DNA from: Peptococcaceae bacterium
GTDB taxonomy: Bacteria; Bacillota; Peptococcia; DRI-13; PHAD01
Assembly (NCBI GenBank): GCA_024655825.1
Contig: JANLFJ010000015.1
Span: 1-64,000 of the forward strand
Length of the DNA stretch: 64,000 bases
Direction: 5' to 3'
The notes beneath the pieces were generated by a model that was not told where the DNA came from, searched no databases, and saw only the letters and a list, made by a program, of their open reading frames with translations. Position numbers and translations under genes: made by a program. Shown piece by piece: positions 17,868 to 26,400 of the stretch (within the stretch, counting starts at the first letter, position 1; every line of letters starts with the position of its first letter).

Positions 17868-19112
17868 TCAACTTTCGCCGGGTAGGCCGGCCATTTTCAG
17901 CTTGTGCCTGTTCAGAAGAGGATTGCCCGTCCTCTGCAGGCTACCGTTAACAATTCCGTCGCCGGCGGCGGCCGTTTGCCGGAAAACGAAAAGGGGATTG
18001 AGGACAATCTCCCCTTTTTCACAGCCCGCAACCTCCGTTATTTCCAGGACACGGCGCGAACTGTCGCGCAAGCGCGACAGGTGGACGACTATGTCGAGGG
18101 CTGAAGCGATCTGCTGCCTGACAGCTTCTAAGGGCAAAGGAGTACCCATCAGCACCATGGTCTCCAACCTCCTCAGCATATCGCCCGGCGTATTGGCGTG
18201 GCCCGTCGATAAAGACCCTTCATGCCCCGTGTTCATGGCCTGCAGCATGTCCAGGGCTTCCGGTCCCCGCACTTCCCCGACGATAATCCTGTCGGGCCTA
18301 AGGCGCAGTGACATTTTGATCAAGTCGCGCAGCGTTACCTGTCCCCGCCCCTCCGTATTGGCGTTTCTCGCTTCCATCCTCACCACGTTCTTGAGGGCTT
18401 TTAGCTGCAGTTCCGCCGAGTCCTCAATGGTAACTATTCTCTCGGACAGCGGAATAAAATTGGCCAGGGTGTTGAGAAACGTGGTTTTTCCTGAACCGGT
18501 GCCGCCGCAAATGAAAATGTTGTAGCGAGCCTTTACCAGCCTGCCGAGAAACTCGGCGGCTTCCCCGGTCAACGTGCCCCCGGCAACCAGTTCGTCCACC
18601 GTCAGGGGCCTTTCAGGGAACTTCCTGATGTTCATGACCGGGCCGTCCAAGGCCACCGGGGGAAGGATAACGCTTACCCGGGAACCGTCTTTCAACCTGG
18701 CATCGACAAGCGGAGAGGCTTCGTTGACAGCTCTGTTAACCCTGGACACAATCGACTGGATCATGTCCTCAAGCTTCTCCCGGCTCTCGATGGTTATATT
18801 CGTTTCGTAAACGCTGCCGCCCCTCTCAATAAAAACATGTTCCGGCCCGTTAACCATGATTTCCGTAATGGAATTATCCTCCATCAGGGGCTGGAGTTCT
18901 CCGAGCCGCCGCATCGCGTTGAACACCTGCCTGATAACCTCTTGCCTTTCCGAAAGGTCCAGGTAATACTCCCGTGTTTTCTCGAAAACAACCCTGGTTA
19001 TCAGTTCTTCCACTTCTTCGTCCGACGGTTCTTCGCTAAAATCGACGCGCCTGCTGACCTCATCCCTGATTTCGCCGATCAGCCGTTCTTTCTTTTCCAG
19101 CCACCTCACCAC
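17868..19112 (-). CDS. CpaF/TadA secretion ATPase
   Basis: 414 residues. Walker A is GGTGSGKTTFLNTL (about residues 204-217), the Asp box TIEDSAELQ, Walker B IIVGEVRGPEALDML, and the His box STGHANTPGDMLRRLE. The N-terminal region contains ITEIMVNGPEHVFIERGG, typical of CpaF. It is the hexameric motor powering Flp pilus assembly. The start is GTG GTG at 19112, overlapping the CpaE gene by 7 bases. Confidence 0.95.
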   Translation of the reverse strand: MVRWLEKKERLIGEIRDEVSRRVDFSEEPSDEEVEELITRVVFEKTREYYLDLSERQEVIRQVFNAMRRLGELQPLMEDNSITEIMVNGPEHVFIERGGSVYETNITIESREKLEDMIQSIVSRVNRAVNEASPLVDARLKDGSRVSVILPPVALDGPVMNIRKFPERPLTVDELVAGGTLTGEAAEFLGRLVKARYNIFICGGTGSGKTTFLNTLANFIPLSERIVTIEDSAELQLKALKNVVRMEARNANTEGRGQVTLRDLIKMSLRLRPDRIIVGEVRGPEALDMLQAMNTGHEGSLSTGHANTPGDMLRRLETMVLMGTPLPLEAVRQQIASALDIVVHLSRLRDSSRRVLEITEVAGCEKGEIVLNPLFVFRQTAAAGDGIVNGSLQRTGNPLLNRHKLKMAGLPGES

Positions 19113-20236
19113 CTGCCGCCGTCGTTCTGTGAAAACCCGGCATTCAATCGATAAATGGCTTCCCCGAAACAGGAATTAAGATCGAGTCCGTATTTGCCAT
19201 GCCGCGGTATCACCAGTGAACCGACACGGGGAACCTCGCAATAAACATCTTGTCCGGCGAAACCTGGGGGCCTGGCTTCAGGAGGGTTTCTCGTCTCGCA
19301 CATGTTGACAACATACTTGATTTTTCCGAGCAATCCGGCACCCTTACTGTTCTCGATGGACTGCAGCTCTTTCAGCAGGGCGTTCGTTTTTTTCGCCTGA
19401 ACAACATCCCCGGTGACCACCATCATTATCTCGTCGCAGGCTTCGAGGACAGCCAGGTTGTTGCTGTCCAGGCAGGCCGACATATCAACAAAGATGCGGT
19501 CGTAACGCCTGGTCAGGCCCAGGATGTTTACCAGCAGACGCAGTTCGCTGGCCAGGTTTTCCTTCAAATCCAGGGCACTTGCATGCGGCTTAAAAAAATA
19601 AATACCATTATGGAAACAGTCCTCGCACCTGGCGCCGTCCACTTTGTGGGCAAGGTCCCCGCCGCCTTTTCTGAGGAAAAAAAGAACATTGGAAAGGCTG
19701 CAGCCCTGTTCGCCGCTGAAAAAGAGTTCCGTAGAAGGCGTCATTTCCAGGTTCAAATAAAAAACGCTCTTGCCTTCCCAGGCCGAATGAAGCGAAGACC
19801 CCACGGCCAGCGTCGTTTTGCCCGTTCCCCCGGCTGCCGAATAAAAGGCGACCACTCGCGTCTTTTTGCTGCCGCCCGGCGGGAAAGAAAACTTGCTGTT
19901 TTTTCGGGCATAAATATCCATTATCTGGTTGACCAGCCTCTCACCGCACTGGTACTTGAAAATCGTTTCCTTTTCATTTTCAGGCAAAGGTTCTTCCCCT
20001 GCCAGAAAAACGACGACACCAGCACCGTCCCAGTCACGCTTCTCCAACGTAAACCCGGGGCCAAGGAGGAGCAGATCGACAGACTCTTTTTTCTTTTCCA
20101 GGTAGTCGCGCAAAAAAGAATCCTCATTAAAGGAGGTCACCTCAAACCTGCTGGAATAGTGGGAAAGCAAAAAATCCACCAGGCTGCCGGAGTATTCTTC
20201 ATCTTTGTCGGCAATAACAACATGTATTCTCGCCAC
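19106..20236 (-). CDS. CpaE/TadZ-like MinD-family ATPase
   Basis: 376 residues. The N-terminal receiver-like domain (about 1-115) lacks a clear phospho-Asp. The C-terminal MinD/ParA domain has the deviant Walker A FYSAAGGTGKTTLAV and RIFVDMSACLDS. TadZ/CpaE proteins position the pilus machine at the cell pole. Start chosen at GTG 20236 because AGAAGGA lies seven bases upstream; an earlier GTG at 20254 has no ribosome site. It is the first gene of the Tad operon; AT-rich DNA with TATAAT about 60 bases upstream probably holds the promoter. Confidence 0.87.
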   Translation of the reverse strand: MARIHVVIADKDEEYSGSLVDFLLSHYSSRFEVTSFNEDSFLRDYLEKKKESVDLLLLGPGFTLEKRDWDGAGVVVFLAGEEPLPENEKETIFKYQCGERLVNQIMDIYARKNSKFSFPPGGSKKTRVVAFYSAAGGTGKTTLAVGSSLHSAWEGKSVFYLNLEMTPSTELFFSGEQGCSLSNVLFFLRKGGGDLAHKVDGARCEDCFHNGIYFFKPHASALDLKENLASELRLLVNILGLTRRYDRIFVDMSACLDSNNLAVLEACDEIMMVVTGDVVQAKKTNALLKELQSIENSKGAGLLGKIKYVVNMCETRNPPEARPPGFAGQDVYCEVPRVGSLVIPRHGKYGLDLNSCFGEAIYRLNAGFSQNDGGRW

Positions 20237-20375
20237 TGCAAATTCCTTCTTCACTTACATTTTATGCCGTTTATTCTTTAATATTCTACATATTATTATA
20301 TTTTCCTGCACTGTCATATATTAAAATTTTGTTATTTTTGACTCATTTCCGTTATGCGGTCAGGGCCAAAAAACA

Positions 20376-20412
20376 AAAAGGCCCGGCTTATACCCGGAGC
20401 CCGGAACCTATT
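20376..20412 (-). terminator. probable terminator after the class II aldolase gene
   Basis: A G/C-rich imperfect hairpin (ccgggctccggg / ccgggcc on the minus strand) is followed by TTTTTG on the minus strand, 30-60 bases past the aldolase stop. Confidence 0.45.
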
Positions 20413-20438
20413 TAAAACAACCTCATTTTTCGATCATT

Positions 20439-21098
20439 TCACTTTTGCCCGTATTTTTCATCCGCCCATTGCTTCAGGCTGCGGCATTCATCCGGCGAAA
20501 GCAGCCTGGCCTCGCCTATATTTCTGACCAGGTAAGCAATCCTGGCGCCTTCCTCCACCACTACTGCATTGGCATAAGCCGCCTCAAGATCAGGCCCGAC
20601 AGCAAGCAGGCCATGATTTGCCAGCAGCACGGCATACCTGTCTCCCAGGGAGCCGGCAGCGATTTCTCCCAGCTCTACGGTCCCCATAGGGCGGTAGGGA
20701 GCTGTTTTTACAACTTCCTCCCCAACCAGCGCCGCCAGTTCGGCAACAAGAACAGGAAGGACAGTCTTACAGGAGGCCCAGGCCGTGGCATACGGCGAAT
20801 GGGTATGACAAATGCCAAAAACGTCGGGCCTTTTCCGGTATACAGCAAGGTGCATGGGCGTTTCCGCCGAAGGCTTCCTGGAACCCTGGATAACGTTCCT
20901 TTCCAGGTCTACCACGACAATGTCCCCGGGAACCAGCTCCCTGTAATCCAGCCCCGATGGAGTTATGCAAACATATCCCGTCTCCCTGTCCCGCAGGCTG
21001 AAGTTGCCGAATGTCAGGGCAACCAGACCGGACTCCCTGGCTTTTTGGGCAATTGATATTACCTTTTTACGCTGTTCTTCCAAAACCACCTTAACCAA
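20439..21098 (-). CDS. class II aldolase/adducin family protein
   Basis: 219 residues, the size of L-fuculose- or L-ribulose-phosphate aldolase/epimerase proteins. Zinc ligands are visible in GICHTHSPYATAWA (two His) and LLANHGLLAVG (third His). GNFSLRD and ITPSGLDY form the phosphate-binding region, and the acidic residue is in VAELAALVGEEV. It cleaves or epimerises a sugar phosphate; the exact substrate is unclear. TTG start at 21098 with AGAGG six bases upstream. It follows a DUF2148 gene by 9 bases. Confidence 0.85.
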   Translation of the reverse strand: MVKVVLEEQRKKVISIAQKARESGLVALTFGNFSLRDRETGYVCITPSGLDYRELVPGDIVVVDLERNVIQGSRKPSAETPMHLAVYRKRPDVFGICHTHSPYATAWASCKTVLPVLVAELAALVGEEVVKTAPYRPMGTVELGEIAAGSLGDRYAVLLANHGLLAVGPDLEAAYANAVVVEEGARIAYLVRNIGEARLLSPDECRSLKQWADEKYGQK

Positions 21099-21107
21099 GA
21101 CCGGCCT

Positions 21108-21641
21108 CTACCTGTCGAAATAGATGCTTTTACCAGTAACCGAGACCGGTATGCCCACGGCCAGCTCGCCTTCAATCAAGCCGAGTTTCCTGGCCGCAAC
21201 CCCCACGCGGTACATGATCCGGTTGTCCAGGTTGAAGATGCTGGCCGTTTTGGCGGCAGAACCGAGGGCAATGCCGAGATCCAAGATGCGCCAGGCGCAA
21301 AGCGGTCCTTTGAATTCCGGACCTTCAACAGCCTGCAGCTCGACGCATTTTTCCTTGCCGCAGGCCCCGCAGTTGAGACCGGTAGGCTGCGGCGCCGCAA
21401 GCGAAAGCAGGAGCACCGCATCCGAGTTCCTCACGTTTTCCCCGTCCCGATCAAAATTCTTCTTATTGCTTTCATTTCCATACTCAACCATCGCCCCGGC
21501 CAGTTTTTTCAGATCGTCACCGCTGACTATCTTTATTTGGATAAAGTCCTTCCCAGCGGCTTTGGGGGCTGTCCTGGCGGCGATCGCCATGAACTCCGCC
21601 GCCTTTAAAAGGGCATCCTTCAAATTCTCTTCCATTTCCAT
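21108..21641 (-). CDS. DUF2148 ferredoxin-domain protein
   Basis: 177 residues. GLNCGACGKEKCVEL and a later PLCAWRILDLGIALGSA supply four cysteines suited to an iron-sulphur cluster, matching the DUF2148 family. The C-terminal half is Ala-rich with an NLDNRIMYRVGVAA motif. Function unknown; such genes are common in strict anaerobes. ATG at 21641 with GAGGGGAG. Confidence 0.82.
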   Translation of the reverse strand: MEMEENLKDALLKAAEFMAIAARTAPKAAGKDFIQIKIVSGDDLKKLAGAMVEYGNESNKKNFDRDGENVRNSDAVLLLSLAAPQPTGLNCGACGKEKCVELQAVEGPEFKGPLCAWRILDLGIALGSAAKTASIFNLDNRIMYRVGVAARKLGLIEGELAVGIPVSVTGKSIYFDR

Positions 21642-21702
21642 CTCTCCCCTCGCCCGGGAAAATGCCCTTTCCCGGCTTAATCCTGTACTCTTTCTATTAT
21701 AA

Positions 21703-21729
21703 AAGAAAAACTACCGCAAGGGTAGTTTT
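21703..21729 (-). terminator. intrinsic terminator after the hcp remnant
   Basis: AAAACTACC and GGTAGTTTT pair around a five-base loop. The minus strand then reads TTTTTCTTTT. It lies 15 bases past the stop of the hcp fragment. Confidence 0.75.
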
Positions 21730-21743
21730 AAAAAAACTGGTTT

Positions 21744-22103
21744 TTATTCTCCCAGGATCGCCTTCAGGTCGCTTTCCGCTTCCGTTACCGGCATCAACTC
21801 GAAATTGTTCACCAAAACCTTCAGCACGTTCGGGGAGATGAAAGCCGGCAGCGAAGGACCCAGGCGTATTTTCCTGATTCCCAAATAAAGCAGCGTCAGG
21901 AGGATGGCCACGGCCTTTTGCTCGTACCAGGAAAGGACGAGCGAAAGCGGCAGTTCGTTAATCCCGCACTGGAAAACCCCGGCAAGTGCTTCCGCGATCT
22001 TGATCGCCGAATAGGCGTCGTTGCACTGGCCGATGTCCAGCAGCTCCATGCAGCGAAGGTTAATCTTGCCCAGTTCCATCGCCATCCTGGACCTGCGAGC
22101 CAT
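21744..22103 (-). pseudogene. hcp: hydroxylamine reductase / hybrid cluster protein, C-terminal remnant
   Basis: The 119-residue reading carries the unmistakable C-terminus of Hcp: [42 protein letters not shown] and [19 protein letters not shown]. Full Hcp proteins are about 430-550 residues and need N-terminal and central Cys ligands for the 4Fe and hybrid clusters. Only the Cys in GQCNDA is present here. An in-frame TAA lies 18 bases before the first ATG, and only 130 bases separate it from tyrS, so the 5' three quarters are gone. It keeps a terminator at its 3' end. Confidence 0.85.
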
Positions 22104-22163
22104 TGAAGACCTGGCCTTTTAAGCGTTTTGCGGCAAAAACAGTTTAACGCGGCGGCATTTTTC

Positions 22164-22205
22164 TTGACAGCGGGGAGAACGATGTATTAGTTTAGTATAT
22201 ATAAT
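22164..22205 (+). promoter_or_regulatory. probable tyrS promoter region
   Basis: A perfect TTGACA (22164-22169) is followed by several -10 candidates: TATTAG at 22185 (15-base spacer) and TATAAT at 22200 (30-base spacer, so it would need another -35). The leader to the ATG is too short for a T-box riboswitch. Confidence 0.4.
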
Positions 22206-22235
22206 GCCGGCAGCATCCAAAGGAGAGAATATCAA

Positions 22236-23471
22236 ATGTCCAAGACGAGCGTCTATGATACACTGCAGGAAAGAGGCTACATCGAGCAGGCCACCCACGA
22301 AGAAGAAATAAAGGACCTCCTCGCCCGCGAACCCGTAACGTTTTACATCGGTTTCGATCCCACCGCCGACAGCCTGCACGTGGGTCATTTCATTCAAATC
22401 ATGGTCATGATGCACATGCAAAAAGCCGGGCACAAGCCCATCGCCCTCCTGGGAGGCGGGACGGCTATGGTGGGCGACCCTTCCGGCAGGACCGACATGC
22501 GTAAAATGCTGACCCTCGAACAGATCAACCGCAATGCGGAATCGTTTAAAAAACAGTTTTCCCGCTTCATCGATTTCAGCGAAGGCAAAGCAATCATGGT
22601 CAACAACGCCGACTGGCTGCTTGAATTAAGATATGTGGAATTCCTCCGGGACATAGGCAAACATTTTTCCGTCAATAAAATGCTGGCGGCGGAGTGTTTC
22701 AAAAACAGGCTGGAAAAAGGGCTCTCGTTTTTGGAATTCAACTACATGCTGATGCAGTCCTATGATTTTCTCGAACTCTACCGTAAATACAACTGCAGGC
22801 TGCAAATGGGCGGCAACGACCAGTGGTCCAACATTATTTTCGGTGTAGACCTGATCAGGAGAGAAGAAAACGCCTCCTCTTACGGCCTCACTTTCCGGCT
22901 GCTCACAACCAGCGAGGGTAAAAAAATGGGTAAAACAGAATCCGGCGCGGTGTGGCTGGACCCTCAAAAAACGAAACCTTATGACTTTTACCAGTACTGG
23001 CGCAATGTGGATGACCCGGATGTCAAAAACTGCCTGGCCCTGCTTACCTTTCTCCCCATGGAGGAAGTGAACCGCCTGGGCAGCCTGCCGGGCGAAAAAA
23101 TAAACGAAGCCAAGGAGGCCCTGGCTTACGAAGTGACAAAACTTGTCCACGGCGAAGAGGAAGCCCGCAGCGTCCAAAAAGGCGCCAGGGCCCTCTTCGG
23201 CAGCGCGAATCCCGGCAGCGGCTCCGTGCCCTTTACGGAAGTGCCAAAGGACCGCCTGGAAAAAGGTCTTGATGTCCTCGCCCTGCTCCTGGAAACCGGC
23301 CTGGCTTCCTCCAAGAGCGAAGGGCGGCGGCTGGTCGAACAGGGAGGCATTTACATCGGCAAAGAAAGGATCGACGATTTCAACCGCCCGGTTACCCTGG
23401 CCGATTTCTCCGAAAACAGGCTTCTTTTGCGAAAAGGCAAGAAAGTTTATCACCTGGTCAAGCTGGTTTAA
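22236..23471 (+). CDS. tyrS: tyrosyl-tRNA synthetase
   Basis: 411 residues, the normal length. The class I HIGH-type motif is HVGH in [10 protein letters not shown], the KMSKS-type loop is KKMGKTES, and the tyrosine pocket has QSYDFLELY and [12 protein letters not shown]-terminal S4 RNA-binding domain (about 345-410) ends in [11 protein letters not shown]. It charges tRNA-Tyr in the cytoplasm. ATG has AAAGGAGAG upstream. It is one of few plus-strand genes, transcribed away from the hcp remnant. Confidence 0.97.
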   Translation: MSKTSVYDTLQERGYIEQATHEEEIKDLLAREPVTFYIGFDPTADSLHVGHFIQIMVMMHMQKAGHKPIALLGGGTAMVGDPSGRTDMRKMLTLEQINRNAESFKKQFSRFIDFSEGKAIMVNNADWLLELRYVEFLRDIGKHFSVNKMLAAECFKNRLEKGLSFLEFNYMLMQSYDFLELYRKYNCRLQMGGNDQWSNIIFGVDLIRREENASSYGLTFRLLTTSEGKKMGKTESGAVWLDPQKTKPYDFYQYWRNVDDPDVKNCLALLTFLPMEEVNRLGSLPGEKINEAKEALAYEVTKLVHGEEEARSVQKGARALFGSANPGSGSVPFTEVPKDRLEKGLDVLALLLETGLASSKSEGRRLVEQGGIYIGKERIDDFNRPVTLADFSENRLLLRKGKKVYHLVKLV

Positions 23472-23500
23472 CCTGCGCTGTTCCCCGCATCCAGCAATCC

Positions 23501-23607
23501 ATGTATACAATATTTTTCGCTCAACCACTTGTTTTTTGTATTGATTCATGTTAACATTAAAACATGAATTGCGGTATTGTTGGGGGATTGCGTTAATGTA
23601 TACAATA
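23501..23607. repeat. 12-bp direct repeat flanking a 9-bp inverted repeat
   Basis: ATGTATACAATA occurs at 23501-23512 and again at 23596-23607, each containing the palindrome TGTATACA. Between them, ATTCATGTT (23544-23552) and AACATGAAT (23561-23569) form a perfect inverted repeat with an eight-base centre, an operator-like structure. The 329-base gap after tyrS holds these, a possible 31-codon gene and a terminator. Confidence 0.6.
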
Positions 23608-23691
23608 ATACAGCAGGATAAAAAACCCGACTATGAAATAATGGAAGAGATCATTTCGGATACCGAGCGGGCTCTAACCAGCGAATACTAA
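23596..23691 (+). CDS. possible 31-residue acidic peptide
   Basis: ATG at 23596 is preceded by GGGGGA eight bases upstream, and the frame runs to TAA at 23689. The peptide starts MYTIIQQDKKPDYEIMEEII and continues as an acidic, helix-prone tail. A strong terminator follows 43 bases later. No known family is recognised. The second copy of the direct repeat covers its first four codons. Coding status is uncertain. Confidence 0.35.
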   Translation: MYTIIQQDKKPDYEIMEEIISDTERALTSEY

Positions 23692-23734
23692 CCTGCCGCC
23701 AGGCAAAATGCCCGCTGATCCCTATTTAATGATA

Positions 23735-23767
23735 AAACTCCAGGCCATCCGCCTGGAGTTTGCTTTT
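23735..23767. terminator. strong intrinsic terminator after tyrS region
   Basis: AAACTCCAGGC and GCCTGGAGTTT form an 11-bp perfect stem with a CATCC loop, followed by GCTTTT on the plus strand. It closes the tyrS unit and may also serve the convergent minus-strand gene. Confidence 0.85.
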
Positions 23768-23800
23768 GTGGGCCAATCATTCAACGAGCCGTTCAGTCTA

Positions 23801-24040
23801 TTACAGTTCTTCCTTGATGAATTGAATTATTTCATCTTTTGATGGTATGCTCCCGTAAACCTTTGGGTTGCCGTTTATGGTCAGGCACGGCGTTGTCACA
23901 ATGCCGGCTTCCCTGATTTCGCCGGGATCGCTTACCACATCCACATACGCTATCACGTCAAGGACGGCCAGCGCCCTGATAACGTCCCTTTCGATACGGT
24001 TACATATTTTCTCCTCCTTAGCGTAAATCCTAATGTCCAC
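23801..24040 (-). CDS. mini-thioredoxin-like protein lacking the CxxC pair
   Basis: 79 residues with the small thioredoxin/glutaredoxin fold: beta start MDIRIYA, helix, then the cis-Pro loop TTPCLTING and the final SIPSKDEIIQFIKEEL. Its paralogue at 55042-55299 has GCAKCK at the active site; here the same place reads EKICNR, leaving one Cys, with an extra Cys after the cis-Pro. It therefore cannot form the usual disulphide. GTG start with GGAGGG upstream. It lies 22 bases after a nitroreductase gene on the same strand. Confidence 0.75.
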   Translation of the reverse strand: MDIRIYAKEEKICNRIERDVIRALAVLDVIAYVDVVSDPGEIREAGIVTTPCLTINGNPKVYGSIPSKDEIIQFIKEEL

Positions 24041-24062
24041 AGTTTACCCTCCAATTGTTATT

Positions 24063-24686
24063 TCATTCAACTATTGTGATTACTTCTTCTATAGGCTTCC
24101 GGCCTCGCGTGGCCGGGACGATTTCCGCCCTGCCGATCGGGACTAAAGCCGCCAGGGAACGTGGACCCGTGACACCCAGAAAAGCTTCCAGCTCTGGCCG
24201 GGCCACGCAGGGACCTGTCATCCAGCAGCTGCCGTATCCTTTTTCCCAGGCTGCCAGGAGCAGGTTCTGGATAACCGCCCCGATGCTCTGCAAATCAGGC
24301 CGCGAACGAAGTTCATCGATTTCTCTGTCGCTGAGGCCGCTTTCTTTCAACATCTGGTCAACCTTGGAGCGGTACGGCCTTGTCGTTACGGCGATAACCA
24401 CCGGGGCCTGCGAAAAAAAAGTCGCCGTCTTTATCACAGGCTTGACCTGTTCCGCCGTCAAACCAACAGCAGCAGCCAATCTCTCCAGGCGGTTCGTAAT
24501 GATTTCGGCCATTTGCTCTTTCTTTTTCTCGTTCGTGATGATCATGAAGTGCCACATCTGCTCATTCCCGGCATTCGGCGCCTCAACGGCCGCGGCAATG
24601 ATCTCCTTGATATCTTCCATGCTCACCGGATCAGGCTTAAACCTGCGGATACTGCGCCTCTGGGTCACAAGTTCCCTGAATTCCAT
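24063..24686 (-). CDS. nitroreductase family FMN-dependent oxidoreductase
   Basis: 207 residues. The N-terminal LVTQRRSIRRFKPDPV binds FMN phosphate, EAPNAGNEQMWHFM follows, and AVIQNLLLAAWEKGYGSCWM is the family helix near 130. These homodimeric enzymes reduce nitro compounds, quinones or other electron acceptors with NAD(P)H. The physiological substrate cannot be told. It is upstream of the thioredoxin-like gene and downstream of ilvE. Confidence 0.9.
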   Translation of the reverse strand: MEFRELVTQRRSIRRFKPDPVSMEDIKEIIAAAVEAPNAGNEQMWHFMIITNEKKKEQMAEIITNRLERLAAAVGLTAEQVKPVIKTATFFSQAPVVIAVTTRPYRSKVDQMLKESGLSDREIDELRSRPDLQSIGAVIQNLLLAAWEKGYGSCWMTGPCVARPELEAFLGVTGPRSLAALVPIGRAEIVPATRGRKPIEEVITIVE

Positions 24687-24708
24687 AAACTGTACTCCCT
24701 TCTAAATA

Positions 24709-25755
24709 TTAATTAATTCTTCCGATTTCACGAACCCAGCCATAAGGGTCTTCGGCCAGCCCGTACTGGATGTCTACCAATCTTTTGTACAGGTTGGCCG
24801 TCACCTCGCCGACCTGCTTATTATTGATCGCATACTCTTTCTCCTTATAGCACAAAAGGCCAACCGGGGAAATTACGGCAGCCGTGCCGGTGCCAAACAT
24901 TTCGGTCAACCTGCCGGAAGCGATGCTTTCCAGAACCTCGTCGATGGTAATCAGCCTTTCCTCCACCCGGTAACCAAGGTCCGGAGACATCTTGAGCACA
25001 GAATCCCTGGTTATTCCCGGGAGGATGGACCCGGTTAAGGGCGGCGTAACAAGCACCCCGTCGATCACAAAAAACACGTTGGATGAGCCGACCTCTTCAA
25101 CATAGCGGTTCTCCTTGGCATCAAGGTAAAGCACCTGGGCAAAGCCTTTTTCCTGGGCTTTCATCCCCGCCAGCAGGCTCGCGCCGTAGTTGCCGCCCGT
25201 TTTCACATCGCCCACCCCTCCGACCGAGGCCCGGACAAGCCTGTCTTCGACGTAAATGCCGATAGGGTTAAACCCTTCCTTGTAATAAGGGCCTACAGGC
25301 GAAAGAATGATGTAAAACAGGTATTCCTTGGCTGGTTTTACGCCCAGGAAGGCCTCCACTCCCAGCATGGTGGGGCGAATGTACAGAGAGGTGCCGGGGT
25401 CCCCTGGAATCCAGTGCTTTTCTTTTATTACCAGTTCCGAAAGAGCCCGCAGGAATTCTTCCTCCGGTATTTCCGGCATATACAGGCGCCGCGCCGAACG
25501 GTTCATCCGGCGCGCGTTTTCTTCCGGGCGGAACAGGAGAATACGCCCGTCTTTGGAAAGGTAGGCTTTCAACCCCTCAAATATTTCCTGAGAATAATGG
25601 AGCACGCAGGCGGCAGGGTCCAGCATTAATGGCTCATACTTCTTGATCTCCCTGTCGTGCCATCCTTTTCCTTCGCTGTATTTCATGACAAACATGTAGT
25701 CGGTGTAATACTTGCCGAAACCAAGTTTTGAGGTGTCATCGTACGGCGGTCTCAC
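24709..25755 (-). CDS. ilvE: branched-chain amino acid aminotransferase
   Basis: 348 residues, fold type IV PLP enzyme of the longer (BCAT II) group. Signature stretches: LHYSQEIFEGLKAY, RPEENARRMNRSARRLYMP, the PLP Lys in GDVKTGGNYGASL, EVGSSNVFFV and GSILPGITRDSVL, all in order. It makes leucine, isoleucine and valine from their keto acids, or runs backwards in degradation. GTG start with GGAGGAG upstream. A short AT-rich gap separates it from the UbiX-like gene. Confidence 0.95.
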   Translation of the reverse strand: MRPPYDDTSKLGFGKYYTDYMFVMKYSEGKGWHDREIKKYEPLMLDPAACVLHYSQEIFEGLKAYLSKDGRILLFRPEENARRMNRSARRLYMPEIPEEEFLRALSELVIKEKHWIPGDPGTSLYIRPTMLGVEAFLGVKPAKEYLFYIILSPVGPYYKEGFNPIGIYVEDRLVRASVGGVGDVKTGGNYGASLLAGMKAQEKGFAQVLYLDAKENRYVEEVGSSNVFFVIDGVLVTPPLTGSILPGITRDSVLKMSPDLGYRVEERLITIDEVLESIASGRLTEMFGTGTAAVISPVGLLCYKEKEYAINNKQVGEVTANLYKRLVDIQYGLAEDPYGWVREIGRIN

Positions 25756-25823
25756 TTGCGATACTCCTCCTTTTTAATAAAAAAATCAATTAACCACTAT
25801 TTAATCTTAAACCAGTTGTAGAA

Positions 25824-26378
25824 CTATTGTAAATACCTTTTAAGATTCTCGATTTCTATCCCGAACTGGTCCAGCGCCCGGCCCACCGTCTGGTGAATGA
25901 CTTCGTCCAGGTCCTTCGGCCGGGTATAGAAAGCAGGAACCGGCGGCATGATCACTACCCCTAGGCGGGCCAGTTTCAGCATGTTTTCCAGGTGAACCGC
26001 GTTTAAAGGCGTCTCCCGCACAATCAGAACCAGCTTCCTTTGCTCCTTGAGCATCACGTCCGCGGCCCGGGTCGGCAGGTCTTCCGCATATCCGCTGGCA
26101 ATTCCCGACAAAGTCTTCATGCTGCAGGGGACCACGATCATGCCGTCACACCTGAAAGATCCGCTGGAAATCCGGGCGGCCAGGTTTTTTTCATCATAGT
26201 TGTAATCCGCCAGGGCTCTGACCTCTTCCACCGTGTACCGGGTTTCCTGCTCGATGATTTCCCTGCCCCACTCGGTTATTACCAGGTGAGTCTCGACCCC
26301 TTTTTGTTTGAGCTGTTCCAGCACCCGTATGCCGTAAATCGCTCCCGAAGCGCCGGTAATCGCAACAACCAGTTTCAC
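25824..26378 (-). CDS. UbiX-like flavin prenyltransferase
   Basis: 184 residues. KLVVAITGASGAIYGIRVL is the flavin-binding start, SSGSFRCDGMIVVPCSMKTL the central motif, and LVLIVRETPLNAVHLENML plus MPPVPAFYTRPKDLDEVI the C-terminal motifs. UbiX prenylates FMN for UbiD-type decarboxylases. GTG at 26378 is chosen because AGGGAGCGAGG precedes it; TTG at 26396 is possible. It follows an LpdD-like gene by 22 bases, as in gallate decarboxylase operons, but no UbiD/LpdC catalytic subunit is in the window. Confidence 0.92.
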   Translation of the reverse strand: MKLVVAITGASGAIYGIRVLEQLKQKGVETHLVITEWGREIIEQETRYTVEEVRALADYNYDEKNLAARISSGSFRCDGMIVVPCSMKTLSGIASGYAEDLPTRAADVMLKEQRKLVLIVRETPLNAVHLENMLKLARLGVVIMPPVPAFYTRPKDLDEVIHQTVGRALDQFGIEIENLKRYLQ

Positions 26379-26400
26379 TTTCCTCGCTCCCTTCAATGCT

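Noticed and set aside
22104-22235. T-box riboswitch for tyrS
   Set aside because: Only about 30 bases lie between the -10 region and the start codon; no room for a T-box leader, and no conserved T-box sequence is seen.
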